This document shows, piece after piece, positions 47,893 through 60,223 of a stretch of 64,000 nucleotides of DNA (its first letter is position 1; each line of letters begins with the position of its first letter). Origin of the DNA: Theropithecus gelada (Eukaryota; Chordata; Mammalia; Primates; Cercopithecidae). The notes under the pieces are model-generated. The model had not been told where the DNA came from. It did no database searches and worked only from the letters and a program-made list of their open reading frames with translations. The position numbers were made by a program, and so were the translations under genes. The stretch is taken from positions 22,049,829-22,113,828 of the forward strand of contig NC_037689.1 of the NCBI RefSeq assembly GCF_003255815.1. The letters run 5' to 3'.

Positions 47893-48180
47893 CAGGCTCA
47901 CACCTGTAATCCCAGCACTTTGGGAAGCTGGGGCCAACGGATCACCAGAGGTTGGGAGTTCAAGACCAGTATGGCCAACTTGGCAAACCCCATCTCTACT
48001 AAAAATATAAAAAGTAGCTGGGTGTGGTGGCACAATCCTGTAATCCCAGCTACTTTGGAAGCTGAGGCATGAGAAACACTTGAACCCAGGAGGTGGAGGT
48101 TGCATTCAGCCAAGATCATGCCACTGCACTCCAGCCTGGGTGACAAAGTAAGACTCTGTCACAAAAACAAACAAACAAAA
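47893..48180 (+). mobile_element. Alu (older type) in L1M, left arm
   Basis: Both monomers, slightly 5'-truncated, tail (ACAAA)n. Inverted identical copy at 58810-59097. Confidence 0.88.
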
Positions 48181-49674
48181 AACAAAAGACCCTACACCTA
48201 GGCATATTTTAACTACGTAAAAGTGGAGATAAAGAGAAATAACTTTTACTGAAAGAAGCCAGAAAAGAAAAAAATGCCTTACCGATAAAGGAGCAAAATG
48301 AGAATTACTTTCAACTTCTCCTTATAAATCACGCAGGCAAGAAAAAATTAGAATGAAATATTTAAAGGATTTAGAGGTGAAAAACACCAACCTAGAATTT
48401 CATACTCTGCAAAATTAGCCTTCACAAATGAAGAAGAAATAAAGACTTTCTCAGATAAATAAAAATTGAATTTTTTTTTGCTAGTGCATCTACCTTGCAA
48501 AAAATGTTAAATGAAGTTCTTCAGAGAGAAAGAAACAGAGATAGATCATAAATGTGAATCTACATAAAAAGAAAGAACACTGGAGAAGAGATAAATAATG
48601 GTTAAATAAAAACACTTATTTTTCTTATTCTTAACTGATTTAACAAAAATAATTATAATGACAACAATGTATTTGATTATATATGTTTATGCATGTAACT
48701 AGATATAGATATGTTTATGTATACTTACAAATACAAGAATTGAATGATAGCAATGATTCCAGGAACAAGAGGGAGGAAATTAGAAATACATTATTATTAT
48801 TTAGTACTTGTGCTACCTGTGAAAGGAGAGGAAATAGAATAATGCAAAATGCTGTATTAAAACCATAAAAGGCAGAAAAAGAGTACATAACAAAAACAGT
48901 GACAAATAACAAAGACATCAAATAAGAAACCATAACAATATAGTAAATATATATCAAACTATATCAATAGTCACTTTTTATTTAAAAGGTAAAAATATTC
49001 TATTTAAAAGACAAAGTCAAAGTGGGATAGAAAAACAAGACAAACTATATGCTGTCTACAATAAATAGACTTTAAATATAAAGACATACAGAGATTGAGA
49101 GCAAAGGATGGAGAAAGTCACAGCATACTAAGATGAATCAAAAGAAAATGAGAGTAGTTACATTAATTTTAGAGTACCAATGTCAGAGCATGGCACATTA
49201 TCACAGGTAAAGAATGGGATTACATGATGATAAAGGGGCCAATTTTCTAAGAAGACATAATGACAGTTAGTACGGAAGTCCCTAACATCAGAGCTTCAAA
49301 ATATATGAGGAAAAACATATAGAACTGCAAAAAGAACACACTACTATAATTGGAGACTTCAACATTGCTGAATCATCAAATGGGTAGAGACAGCAGATAG
49401 AAAATAAGCAAAGATATAGCGTAACTCAACAGCATCACCATCAACTGGATACAATTACCTATAGACTAGTTAATTCAGTAATATTAGAATATGTATTTTA
49501 TCAAACTCATATGAATATTCACCAAAATATACCACAGGGTTATAAAACAAATCTTTTATTATTATTATTATTATTATTATACTTTAAGTTATAGGGTACA
49601 TGTGCATAACGTGCAGTTTTGTTACATATGTGTACTTGTGCCATGTTGCTGTGCTGCACCCATCAACTCGTCAG

Positions 49675-49675
49675 N
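49675..49675. other. single-N contig join
   Basis: An isolated N between two L1 3' end sequences, at the exact inner limit of the left arm. It probably marks a scaffolding or gap-filling join. Confidence 0.8.
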
Positions 49676-49903
49676 ATTTATTTTTTATTTTTTATTATTA
49701 TTATACTTTAAGTTCTAGGGTATATGTGCATAACGTGCAGGTTTGTTACATATGTGTACTTGTGCCTTGTTGGTGTGCTGCACCCATCAACTCGTCATTT
49801 ACATCAGGTATAACTCCCAATGCAATCCCTCCCCCCTCCCCCCTCCCCATGATAGGCCCCGGTGTGTGATGTTCCCCTTCCCGAGTCCAAGTGATCTCAT
49901 TGT

Positions 49904-50764
49904 TCAGTTCCCACCTATGAGTGAGAACATGCGGTGTTTGGTTTTCTGTTCTTGTGATAGTTTGCTAAGAATGATGGTTTCCAGCTGCATCCATGTCCCT
50001 ACAAAGGACACAAACTCATCCTTTTTTATGGCTGCATAGTATTCCATGGTGTATATGTGCCACATTTTCTTAATCCAGTCTGTCACTGATGGACATTTGG
50101 GTTGATTCCAAGTCTTTGCTATTGTGAATAGTGCTGCAATAAACATACGTGTGCATGTGTCTTTATAGCAGCATAATTTATAATCCTTTGGGTATATACC
50201 CAGTAATGGGATGGCTGGGTCATATGCTACATCTAGTTCTAGATCCTTGAGGAATCGCCGTACTGTTTTCCATAATGGTTGAACTAGTTTACAATCCCAC
50301 CAACAGTGTAAAAGTGTTCCTATTTCTCCACATCCTCTCCAGCACCTGTTGTTTCCTGACTTTTGAATGATCGCCATTCTAACTGGTGTGAGATGGTATC
50401 TCATTGTGGTTTTGATTTGCATTTCTCTGATGGCCAGTGATGATGAGCATTTTTTCATGTGTTTGTTGGCTGTATGAATGTCTTCTTTTGAGAAATGTCT
50501 ATTCATATCCTTTGCCCACTTTTTGATGGGGTTGTTTGTTTTTTTCTTGTAAATTTGTTTGAGTTCTTTGTAGGTTCTGGATATTAGCCCTTTGTCAGAT
50601 GAGTAGATTGCAAAAATGTTCTCCCATTCTGTAGGTTGCCTGTTCACTCTGATGGTAGTTTCTTTTGCTGTGCAGAAGCTCTTTAGTTTAATGAGATCCC
50701 ATTTGTCAATTTTGGCTTTTGCTGCCGTTGCTTTTGGTGTTTTAGACATGAAGTCTTTGCCCAT
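49904..50764 (-). pseudogene. L1 ORF2 C-terminal fragment, open for 286 codons
   Basis: Open from MGKDFMSKTPKATAAKAK to the C-terminus of ORF2 without stop or shift, including the Cys-rich segment (CWRGCGEIGTLLHCWWDC). The endonuclease and reverse transcriptase are missing. Openness marks a recent insertion, not function. It differs from the right copy at several residues (for example QKSG for KKSG, ANKHM for TNRHM). Confidence 0.85.
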
Positions 50765-50957
50765 GCCTATGTCCTGAATGGTACTACCTAGGTTTTCTTC
50801 TAGGGTTTTTATGGTATTAGATCTAACATTTAAGTCTCTAATCCATCTTGAATTAATTTTCGTATAAGGAGTAAGGAAAGGATTCAGTTTCAGCTTTGTA
50901 CTTATGGCTAGCCAATTTTCCCAGCACCATTTATTAAATAGGGAATCCTTTCCCCAG

Positions 50958-52559
50958 AATCCAGTGTAGTTTCAAAGAAAAAGTCTGTGTGTGGGTGAAG
51001 CTTCCTCCACCCACTGTCTGTCAGGAAAGTCGGAACTTCTGTCTCTGGAAGCAATGGCTCTTTTTAGTGATGGATGTTTGGCTGCCCTTTGACCTCAATT
51101 CTATGATAAGTTCAGAAAAGTTATTATTTTATAGATGATCTTGCTTTTTCTGGTTGTCATATTGAAATCAACACTTGTTCAAACTTTTTATAGCCTTAAA
51201 AAAGCCACAAATCATCTCCATTTATGTTTTATACTAAACTAAAAATTGACAGAAAATGTAATAAAATCATACGTTATACCTCAGTTTTCTCTATATTTAG
51301 CATCTCAAGAGTTTGATATCACAATGTGTTGTCAAAGAATTAAAAATATGTGATAATCTATGTTTGCTTTTATTCTTTGACTCAGAATAGCCACTTATAG
51401 AAAGTCATGTGAAGTCATGCCTCTAAAAATCCAAATAAGTTATGCATAATATTATTTATTTTAATATTACTATCAGTATTCAGTAGTAAAATATTGGAAA
51501 ACTACAAATGCCATCCATATATAACTGCTCTGATCAATTTTGATGCATCCACACATTCAAGTACTAAATAGTCAGAAACAGTTCGAGCAAGATCTCTCTA
51601 TAAAATGATATTAAGACAAATTTCAAAAGCAAGGTACAAAAGTGTCTATATGATATGCTAACTTTTTCTTTATTAAAATGAAGAAGAATAGACACACATA
51701 TGTTTACTTATTTTTCAAAGGAAACACAAAATAATAAATGATGAAAATTCTTGCCTATAAGAGGTGTCAAGGAATAGAATGAGGGTTTATGAGATTAACG
51801 TAGGACTTCTATAACTTTTCCTTTCTTATAGTTTTGAATTTTGTACCATGTGAATATTTATATTTTCAAAATATAAAATTAAATGAAACAGATTGCAAGA
51901 AGTAACAACAATCTTCAAAATAAAGAAATAAAAGATGATAGACAAATGTTTATAATAGCCTTGCAATAATAGCCAACATTTGAAGACAGCCCAAAATTTA
52001 ATCAACAGGAAAATGGTGTCTCTGGAATTTTCAGATAATGTAATATTATCCGGCAATAAAAAGGAACAAGCTATGATTCATGCAATGTCATTAATGATGC
52101 TCAAAAATAATATACTGAGTAAAATAAGCTTGACATACAAAGGTACACACTGTTACCACATTTATTCAAAAACCTAGAACATAAAAACCAATTTATTGTG
52201 ACAGAAAGAAAGTCTAATAATCTTCCCTCTATTATAGACATTTCTCAACATATTATAGTTTGTTTCCTTGGTTCCCATTTTGGTAGCTACCATATTCTTC
52301 AAAAGCCCATTATTCATTTTAGAACTAAAGTGTTGCCTTCCCAAGCCAAGTGGTTTTCTCTTTAATTATAATATTTGACAGTCTGCCAGTTACAGTCTTT
52401 TATATTGTCCCCAAATTATGGGCAACCTGTATTCCTTAATCTATTTGTCCCAATATGACTAGAGGTAGGCCAGATATTCCTCAGATCCTCATTGTGAGTG
52501 CTTACTGAGTATCTGTGGTGAAAGTCTTAAGATTCTATTTGTATTTATTAAAACTTGGG
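50958..52559. other. unassigned DNA (spacer of the inverted repeat)
   Basis: The first 170 bases ('ggctgccctttgacctcaattctatgataa') may be the 5' region of another old L1M. The rest is AT-rich with no gene or named repeat. Short frames of 65-76 codons near 51826-52177 show no domain. Confidence 0.4.
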
Positions 52560-52565
52560 TTGACT

Positions 52566-52668
52566 GGGAGGCGGAGCTTGCAGTGAGCCAAGATCATGCC
52601 ACTGTACTCCAGCCTGGGTGACAGAGTGAGACTCTGTCTCAAAAAAATAAATACATAAAAAAAAAACC
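52566..52668 (+). mobile_element. AluY 3' fragment, about 100 bases
   Basis: Only the end of the right monomer ('gggaggcggagcttgcagtgag' to the A tail). A short repeat GGGTTGA at about 52557-52563 and 52671-52677 may be its target-site duplication. Confidence 0.85.
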
Positions 52669-53499
52669 CAGGGTTGAAAAATCAGGAAGTACCTGTCAAA
52701 TATTAAGTTTTCTTTCATCCCTTAAAAATGGGATAAAAGTAACAGAAGAATACTATTACTTAATAATGTGTGTTCTATTTGTTATGTATAATAGATATAC
52801 ACATTTTATATTTATTCCAGATAAATATTTTAATATGAATGATTAATGATTTTTTTTCTCATAGTTGTTCCAATGAAGGAAGAGGCCTTCTTTTTAATGT
52901 AGGAGTCTATGAATGATCAGGCATATGGTATGGTAGGGATTTTCCACTCTGGACTAGATGTTAGATATTATGGGAGATTGATAGAACTTGTTTTAAAGGT
53001 TTTCTATGATTATTTCTTGTAAACCTTATTTTTCAGAGCAGTTTTGGTTCAGAGTAAAATTTAGAGGAAGGGACAGAGATTTCCTATGTACCTTCTGATT
53101 TCCTCCTTATTTGAATAGCCTCCCCCTGTGAACATCCTGCAAAAGAATGGTATATTTGTTACAACTGATGGACTTACATTGACATAATTATCACTCACAG
53201 TTCATGAACTGCATTAGAGTTTATTGTTGGTATTCCACATTCTGCGGATTTTGACAAATATATAATGACATTCATCCACCATTCTATGTCATACAAAATA
53301 ATTTTACTGTCCTAACCATCCTCTGTGCACTGCTTTTTTAATCCTTCCTTCCTCTAACTCCTCACAACAACTGACCCTTCTGTGGTCTCCATAGTTTTGC
53401 CTTTTCTCAGAATGCCATATAGTTGTAATTGTGCAGTATGTAACCTTTTCAGATTGGCTTCTTTTACTTAGTAATAGGCATTTAAGATTCCTCCACATT

Positions 53500-53800
53500 G
53501 GGCCAGGCACGGTGGCTCACTCTTGTAATTCCAGCACTTTGGGAGGCTGAGGTGGGCAGATCACCTGAGGTCAGGAGTTCGAGACCAGCCGAGCCAACAT
53601 GGTGAACCCTATCTCTACTGAAAAAATACAAAAATTACCTGGGTGTGGTGATGCATGCCTGTTATGCCAGGTACTCAGGAGCCTGAGGCAGGAGAATCAC
53701 TTGAACCTGAGAAGTGGAGGTTGTAGGGAGCTGAGATGGTGCCGTTGCACTCCAGCCTGGGCAACAAGAGTGAAACTCAGTTTAAAAAAAAAAAAAAAAA
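53500..53800 (+). mobile_element. AluS in L1M
   Basis: Full-length Alu with A tail and target-site duplication ATTCCTCCACAT / ATTCCTCCATAT at 53487-53498 and 53801-53812. Confidence 0.93.
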
Positions 53801-54038
53801 ATTCCTCCATATCATTTTATGGCTAGAGAGCTCATTTCCTTCTGGTGCCAAATACTATTCTATTGTTTGAAGTTTCCACAGTTTACTTATTTATTAACTT
53901 TCTGAAGGACATCTTGGTTGCTTCCAAGTTTTGGAAATTATGAACAAAGGTGATATGAACATTTTTGTACATGTTTTTCTGTGGATAAGTTTTTCATGCA
54001 TTTAGATAAACATTAAAAAGTTGATTGCTGGGTCTTAT

Positions 54039-54599
54039 TAAGAGGTGAAGCCAGCTAGATTTCCTGGGTTGAGTGGGGACTTGCACAACTTTTCTGTCTA
54101 TCTAGAGGATTGTAAACACACCAATCAGAGCTCTGTAAAAACGCACCAATCGGTGCTCTATGTCTAGCTAAAGGATTGTAAATGCACCAATCAGCACTCT
54201 GTTAAAACCCACCAATCAGCGCTTTGTGTCTAGCTAAAGGATTTTAAATGCACCAATCAGCACTCTGTAGAAACGCACCAATCAGTGCTCTGTGTCTAGC
54301 TAAAGGATTGTAAATGCACCAATCAGCACTCTGTAAAATGGACCAATCAGCAGGGTGTGGGTGGGGACAAATAAGGGAATAAAAGCTATCCATCCGAGCC
54401 AGCAGCAGCAACCTGCTTGGGTCTCCTTCCACATTATGGAGGCTTTGTTCTTTCACTCTTCACAATAAATCTTGCTGCTGCTTACTCTTTGGGTCCGTGC
54501 CACCTTTAAGAGAAGTAACACTCACCACGAAGGTCCGTGGCTTCATTCTCGAAATCAGCGAGACCAAGAACCCACTGGAATGAACCAACTCCAGACACA
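54039..54599 (+). mobile_element. solo LTR, LTR12-like (HERV9 group)
   Basis: Inserted in L1M with a 4-base target-site duplication TTAT (54035-54038 and 54600-54603). L1M sequence reads through when the element is removed. U3 carries four near-identical 66-base units with eight CCAAT boxes, then AATAAAAGC near 54379 as a TATA-like box, an AATAAA at about 54464, and a U5 ending in GACACA. The known relatives drive transcription through such CCAAT arrays via NF-Y. The first bases TA instead of TG show decay. Family name from memory. Confidence 0.82.
54121..54347 (+). promoter_or_regulatory. CCAAT-box tandem array, 66-base period
   Basis: CCAAT at 54121, 54146, 54187, 54212, 54253, 54278, 54319 and 54343. 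Spacing alternates 25 and 41 bases, so each pair repeats every 66 bases. Each unit also has GTCTAGCTAAAGGATTGTAAATG or a close variant. Confidence 0.85.
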
Positions 54600-56106
54600 T
54601 TATGGTAAGACTATTTCTACTTTTGAAATAAACTGTCAAATTGTCTTCCAAAGACAGTGTATTCTCACCAGAAACGAATGACAGTCCCTGTGGCTCCATA
54701 CGTTCCCCAGCAATTGGTGTTTGTAGTATTTTGAATCCCAGCCTGTTATAGTCTTTGGCCCAATTTGTAATTAGGTGGTTTGTTTTCTTACTGTTGCATT
54801 ATAAGAGTTCTTTGTATATTTATTAATAGATAGTAGTCCTTCACCAGATTCACATTTTACAAATATTTTCTGTTGGTCTATGACTTGTCTTTATCTTATC
54901 TCGAGTGTGTCTTTCACAGAGCAGAACTTTTTAGTTTTAATGAAATCCAGCTTATCAAATATTTCTTTTGTGGACCATACATTTGGCATTATATCTAAAA
55001 ACTCAAAGCGATACCCAAGGTTATTTAGATGTTTCTCTTATGTTATCTCTTAAAAGTTTTACTGTTTTGAATTTTACATTTAATCCGATGATTCATTTTG
55101 AGTAAATTGTAGTGAAAGTTGTAAGATCTGCATCTTAATTCATTTTTCTTGTTTCTTGTTACTTTGGTATAATAATATCCTTTTGTCCTAGCAGCATTTG
55201 CTGAAAACATTTTCTTTTCTCCTTGTATTGCCTTTATCCTTTTGTCAAAAATCAGTTCACTACATTTATGTTTATCTAATTTTTTGGACTCTCTATTCTG
55301 ATCCATTGATCTGTTAGTCTATTTTATTGCCAATACTTCATTGAATTGGTTACTATAGCAGTTTAGTAAGTCTTGAAGCCAGAGAATGTCAGTTTTCTGA
55401 TTTTGTTCTCCTTTAATACAGTGTTGTCTATTCTGAGACTTGCTTTGTATATGAACTTTAGTATACATTTTTCAATATGCACAAAATAACTTGCTGTGGT
55501 TTTCACTGGGATTGTATTGAATTTATATATCAAATTGGGAAAAAATGACATCTTCACTATATGGAATTTTTATATCCTTAACCATGGACTGTCTCTCAAT
55601 TTAGTTAGTTCTTTGTATTCAACACTTTTGTAGTTGTCTTTAGGTAGATTTTGTCCATATTTTCTTAGATTTTTACTTAAGTATCTCATTTTGAGGGAGT
55701 GTTAATATAAATGGTACCATATTCTATATTTTAAATTCTACTTGCTCATTGCTGATGCATAAGAAAATATTGTTTAACTTGTTTTTGTTCTAGTTGTCTA
55801 AATTTGGAAGCTTCGATTAGTGATTTTAGTATTTTCTTTTTTTCTAACGTATGCATTCAATACTATGAGGTTTCCTCTCAGCACTGCTTTTGCACACATT
55901 TTAGTGTTGTATTTTAACTTCGTTTGAAATATATTTTTAAATTTACTTAAAGATTCCTCTAATCCATGTATTATTTATAAGTGTTATTTTAATCGTCAAG
56001 TATTTGGGGATTTTTCCAGTCATCTTTCTACTATTAACTTCTAGTGTAATTTCTTTGTGGCCTGAGAATCTACTTTGTATAATTTCTATTCTTTTAAATT
56101 TGTTAA

Positions 56107-57241
56107 GGACATAGGTATGGGCAAAGACTTCATGTCTAAAACACCAAAAGCAACGGCAGCAAAAGCCAAAATTGACAAATGGGTTCTAATTAAACTAAAG
56201 AGCTTCTGCACAGCAAAAGAAACTACCATCAGAGTGAACAGGCAACCTACAGAATGGGAGAACATTTTTGCAATCTACTCATCTGACAAAGGGCTAATAT
56301 CCAGAACCTACAAAGAACTCAAACAAATTTACAAGAAAAAAACAAACAACCCCATCAAAAAGTGGGCAAAGGATATGAACAGACATTTCTCAAAAGAAGA
56401 CATTCATACAACCAACAGACACATGAAAAAATGCTCATCATCACTGGCCATCAGAGAAATGCAAATGAAAACCACAATGAGATACCATCTCACACCAGTT
56501 AGAATGGCGATCATTAAAAAGTCAGGAAACAACAGGTGCTGGAGAGGATGTGGAGAAATAGGAACACTTTTACACTGTTGGTGGGATTGTAAACTAGTTC
56601 AACCATTATGGAAAACAGTACGGCGATTCCTCAAGGATCTAGAACTAGATGTAGCATATGACCCAGCCATCCCATTACTGGGTATATACCCAAAGGATTA
56701 TAAATTATGCTGCTATAAAGACACATGCACACGTATGTTTATTGCAGCACTATTCACAATAGCAAAGACTTGGAATCAACCCAAATGTCCATCAGTGACA
56801 GACTGGATTAAGAAAATGTGGCACATATACACCATGGAATACTATGCAGCCATAAAAAAGGATGAGTTTGTGTCCTTTGTAGGGACATGGATGCAGCTGG
56901 AAACCATCATTCTTAGCAAACTATCACAAGAACAGAAAACCAAACACCGCATGTTCTCACTCATAGGTGGGAACTGAACAATGAGATCACTTGGACTCGG
57001 GAAGGGGAACATCACACACCGGGGCCTATCATGGGGAGGGGGGAGGGGGGAGGGATTGCATTGGGAGTTATACCTGATGTAAATGACGAGTTGATGGGTG
57101 CTGACGAGTTGATGGGTGCAGCACAGCAACATGGCACAAGTACACATATGTAACAAACCTGCACGTTATGCACATATACCCTAGAACTTAAAGTATAATA
57201 ATAATAAAAAATAAAAAATAAATAAAAAAGGAAAAAAAAAA
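56107..57241 (+). mobile_element. young L1, 5'-truncated (right)
   Basis: Plus-strand L1 inserted in L1M after 'ttgttaagg'. Contains the ORF2 C-terminus, G-rich 3' UTR (57036-57056), two 18-base units and an AATAAT tail, then an N at 57242. A repeated tail and second 3' end follow to about 57435, after which L1M resumes. Its inverted partner is 49676-50775. Confidence 0.92.
56123..56977 (+). pseudogene. L1 ORF2 C-terminal fragment, open to the natural stop
   Basis: The frame is open from the insertion junction (upstream flank adds about 16 codons from 56075) through MSKTPKATAAKAKIDKWVL to the ORF2 C-terminus. It has no RT or endonuclease, so it cannot act alone. It is nearly the same as the left copy but differs at a few residues, in contrast to the identical flanking arms. 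Confidence 0.85.
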
Positions 57242-57242
57242 N
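57242..57242. other. single-N contig join
   Basis: Isolated N followed by a duplicated stretch of the L1 tail (the 57189-57240 sequence recurs at 57243-57300). Probably a gap-filling or scaffolding seam. Confidence 0.8.
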
Positions 57243-57315
57243 AACTTAAAGTATAATAATAATAAAAAATAAAAAATAAATAAAAAAGGAAAAAAAAAAA
57301 GAAAAAAGAAAGGTG

Positions 57316-60177
57316 CTGACGAGTTGATGGGTGCAGCACAGCAACATGGCACAAGTACACATATGTAACAAAACTGCACGTTATGCACATGTACCCTATA
57401 ACTTAAAGTATAATAATAATAATAATAATAATAAAAGATTTGTTTTATAACCCTGTGGTATATTTTGGTGAATATTCATATGAGTTTGATAAAATACATA
57501 TTCTAATATTACTGAATTAACTAGTCTATAGGTAATTGTATCCAGTTGATGGTGATGCTGTTGAGTTACGCTATATCTTTGCTTATTTTCTATCTGCTGT
57601 CTCTACCCATTTGATGATTCAGCAATGTTGAAGTCTCCAATTATAGTAGTGTGTTCTTTTTGCAGTTCTATATGTTTTTCCTCATATATTTTGAAGCTCT
57701 GATGTTAGGGACTTCCGTACTAACTGTCATTATGTCTTCTTAGAAAATTGGCCCCTTTATCATCATGTAATCCCATTCTTTACCTGTGATAATGTGCCAT
57801 GCTCTGACATTGGTACTCTAAAATTAATGTAACTACTCTCATTTTCTTTTGATTCATCTTAGTATGCTGTGACTTTCTCCATCCTTTGCTCTCAATCTCT
57901 GTATGTCTTTATATTTAAAGTCTATTTATTGTAGACAGCATATAGTTTGTCTTGTTTTTCTATCCCACTTTGACTTTGTCTTTTAAATAGAATATTTTTA
58001 CCTTTTAAATAAAAAGTGACTATTGATATAGTTTGATATATATTTACTATATTGTTATGGTTTCTTATTTGATGTCTTTGTTATTTGTCACTGTTTTTGT
58101 TATGTACTCTTTTTCTGCCTTTTATGGTTTTAATACAGCATTTTGCATTATTCTATTTCCTCTCCTTTCACAGGTAGCACAAGTACTAAATAATAATAAT
58201 GTATTTCTAATTTCCTCCCTCTTGTTCCTGGAATCATTGCTATCATTCAATTCTTGTATTTGTAAGTATACATAAACATATCTATATCTAGTTACATGCA
58301 TAAACATATATAATCAAATACATTGTTGTCATTATAATTATTTTTGTTAAATCAGTTAAGAATAAGAAAAATAAGTGTTTTTATTTAACCATTATTTATC
58401 TCTTCTCCAGTGTTCTTTCTTTTTATGTAGATTCACATTTATGATCTATCTCTGTTTCTTTCTCTCTGAAGAACTTCATTTAACATTTTTTGCAAGGTAG
58501 ATGCACTAGCAAAAAAAAATTCAATTTTTATTTATCTGAGAAAGTCTTTATTTCTTCTTCATTTGTGAAGGCTAATTTTGCAGAGTATGAAATTCTAGGT
58601 TGGTGTTTTTCACCTCTAAATCCTTTAAATATTTCATTCTAATTTTTTCTTGCCTGCGTGATTTATAAGGAGAAGTTGAAAGTAATTCTCATTTTGCTCC
58701 TTTATCGGTAAGGCATTTTTTTCTTTTCTGGCTTCTTTCAGTAAAAGTTATTTCTCTTTATCTCCACTTTTACGTAGTTAAAATATGCCTAGGTGTAGGG
58801 TCTTTTGTTTTTTGTTTGTTTGTTTTTGTGACAGAGTCTTACTTTGTCACCCAGGCTGGAGTGCAGTGGCATGATCTTGGCTGAATGCAACCTCCACCTC
58901 CTGGGTTCAAGTGTTTCTCATGCCTCAGCTTCCAAAGTAGCTGGGATTACAGGATTGTGCCACCACACCCAGCTACTTTTTATATTTTTAGTAGAGATGG
59001 GGTTTGCCAAGTTGGCCATACTGGTCTTGAACTCCCAACCTCTGGTGATCCGTTGGCCCCAGCTTCCCAAAGTGCTGGGATTACAGGTGTGAGCCTGTTT
59101 GTTTATTTGTTTATTTGTTTTTGGCATTTACCCTGTTTGCTGTTCTCTGGACTTCCTGAATTTGTAGTTTGATGGCTGTCACTTACTTGGAGAATTTATC
59201 AGTTATTCTTGTTTCCAACATGTTTTATCTTTCTTTTTTTTTAAATTCTGTCTCTTTTTCTGATATTCCCATTATGTATATGTTATACCTTTTGTAGTTG
59301 TTCCACTGTTCTTGTATATCTTTCAGTTTTTTCTTTGTTTTATAGTTTTGGATATTTCCACTGACATATTTTTATCCTATGAGGTTCTTTCTTCAGTTGT
59401 GTCAAGTCTACTGATGAGCCCATCAAAGGCATTTTTATTTTATTTACAGTGCTTTTGATCTTTAACATTTTTTTAAATCCTTTCTTAGAATTTTCATCTC
59501 TCTGCTTATATTATCCATTTGTTCTTCCATGTTATTTACTTTTTCCATGAGAATGCTTAGCATATTAGTTGTAGTTTTTAAAAAAATCTGGTCTCATAAT
59601 TCCAATATCACTTACATCTTTGAGGTTAGTTCTGATGCTTGTTGCATCTCATAAAAAATGTTTTGGCCTTTAAGTATGCCTTGTAATTTTTGTTGAAACC
59701 TGGACATGATGTATTAAGTAAAAGAGACTCTGGTATATAGGCTTTTATTGGTGTAGTGATAAAGTCCTAGGGAAGGGAAAACATTGTATAGTCATATGAT
59801 TAGGTCTTAGTCTTTTAGTAGGCTTGGTCTCCTGAGCTGTGAACTTCACAAGTGCTTCTCAGATATTTTTTTTCACCACTTAGAAGGATAGGATAACTAG
59901 AGCTAACTGGAGTTGAAATTTTTCTTTCCCTTTGGATCTCTTTGAATCTGATAAAACCCCAAAAGATTATTTTCTGGTAAAATAGTTTCTCTTGAGGGAA
60001 AGCCTTATTAAGAAGAGCAGAATGCTCATGATTACTTCAACATGGTTACTGTTATCCTTTCCTGCAGGAAGAACAAGGGGATGTTTCTCTCTGGTCTTCA
60101 CTGTGACAACCTAGTAGAGCTCCTGGAGCTAAAACTCAAAAAAAGAAAGAAAAAAAAAAAAAAAGAAAAAGAAAAAG

Positions 60178-60223
<46 letters not shown>

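Larger units (their letters stand above)
46421..49555 (+). mobile_element. old L1M, 5' half only (left copy)
   Basis: Plus-strand L1M starting near 46421 and reading to about 49555, where a young L1 3' end begins. It carries a (TG)n-T-rich microsatellite at 46768-46850 and an Alu at 47893-48180. The downstream L1M half does not follow. The matching right copy does continue, across its young L1, into 53-56 kb. Confidence 0.75.
45641..49674 (+). repeat. left arm of a 4-kb inverted repeat
   Basis: 4034 bases whose reverse complement is 57316-61347 (4032 bases). Every segment I compared matched, and translated frames from both copies are identical. The only difference found is a T/A homopolymer (17 T at 46824-46840 against 15 A at 60150-60164). 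Contents: part of an old repeat, an L1M 5' half, an Alu and a young L1 3' end. A single N follows at 49675. Confidence 0.93.
49556..50957 (-). mobile_element. young L1, 5'-truncated (left), broken by a single N
   Basis: Minus-strand L1. The 3' end with a TTA-rich tail at 49556-49674 meets an N at 49675, then a second 3' end starts at 49676 and runs into ORF2 to about 50957. Two L1 3' ends in a row across the N suggest an imperfect contig join. The part after the N has one 18-base unit where the right copy has two. L1 to 50775 matches the right copy with a few differences. Confidence 0.9.

Noticed and set aside
49904..50764. Active L1 coding capacity
   Set aside because: The frame is open but only the ORF2 C-terminus is present; endonuclease and reverse transcriptase are absent by 5' truncation.
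54121..54347. CRISPR-like array
   Set aside because: The regular repeats are CCAAT-containing U3 units of an LTR in a primate genome; the sequence between them is itself repeated, so there are no spacers.
58885..59172. 95-codon protein found twice (also 47818-48105)
   Set aside because: It is an antisense or sense Alu frame, duplicated only because of the inverted repeat.
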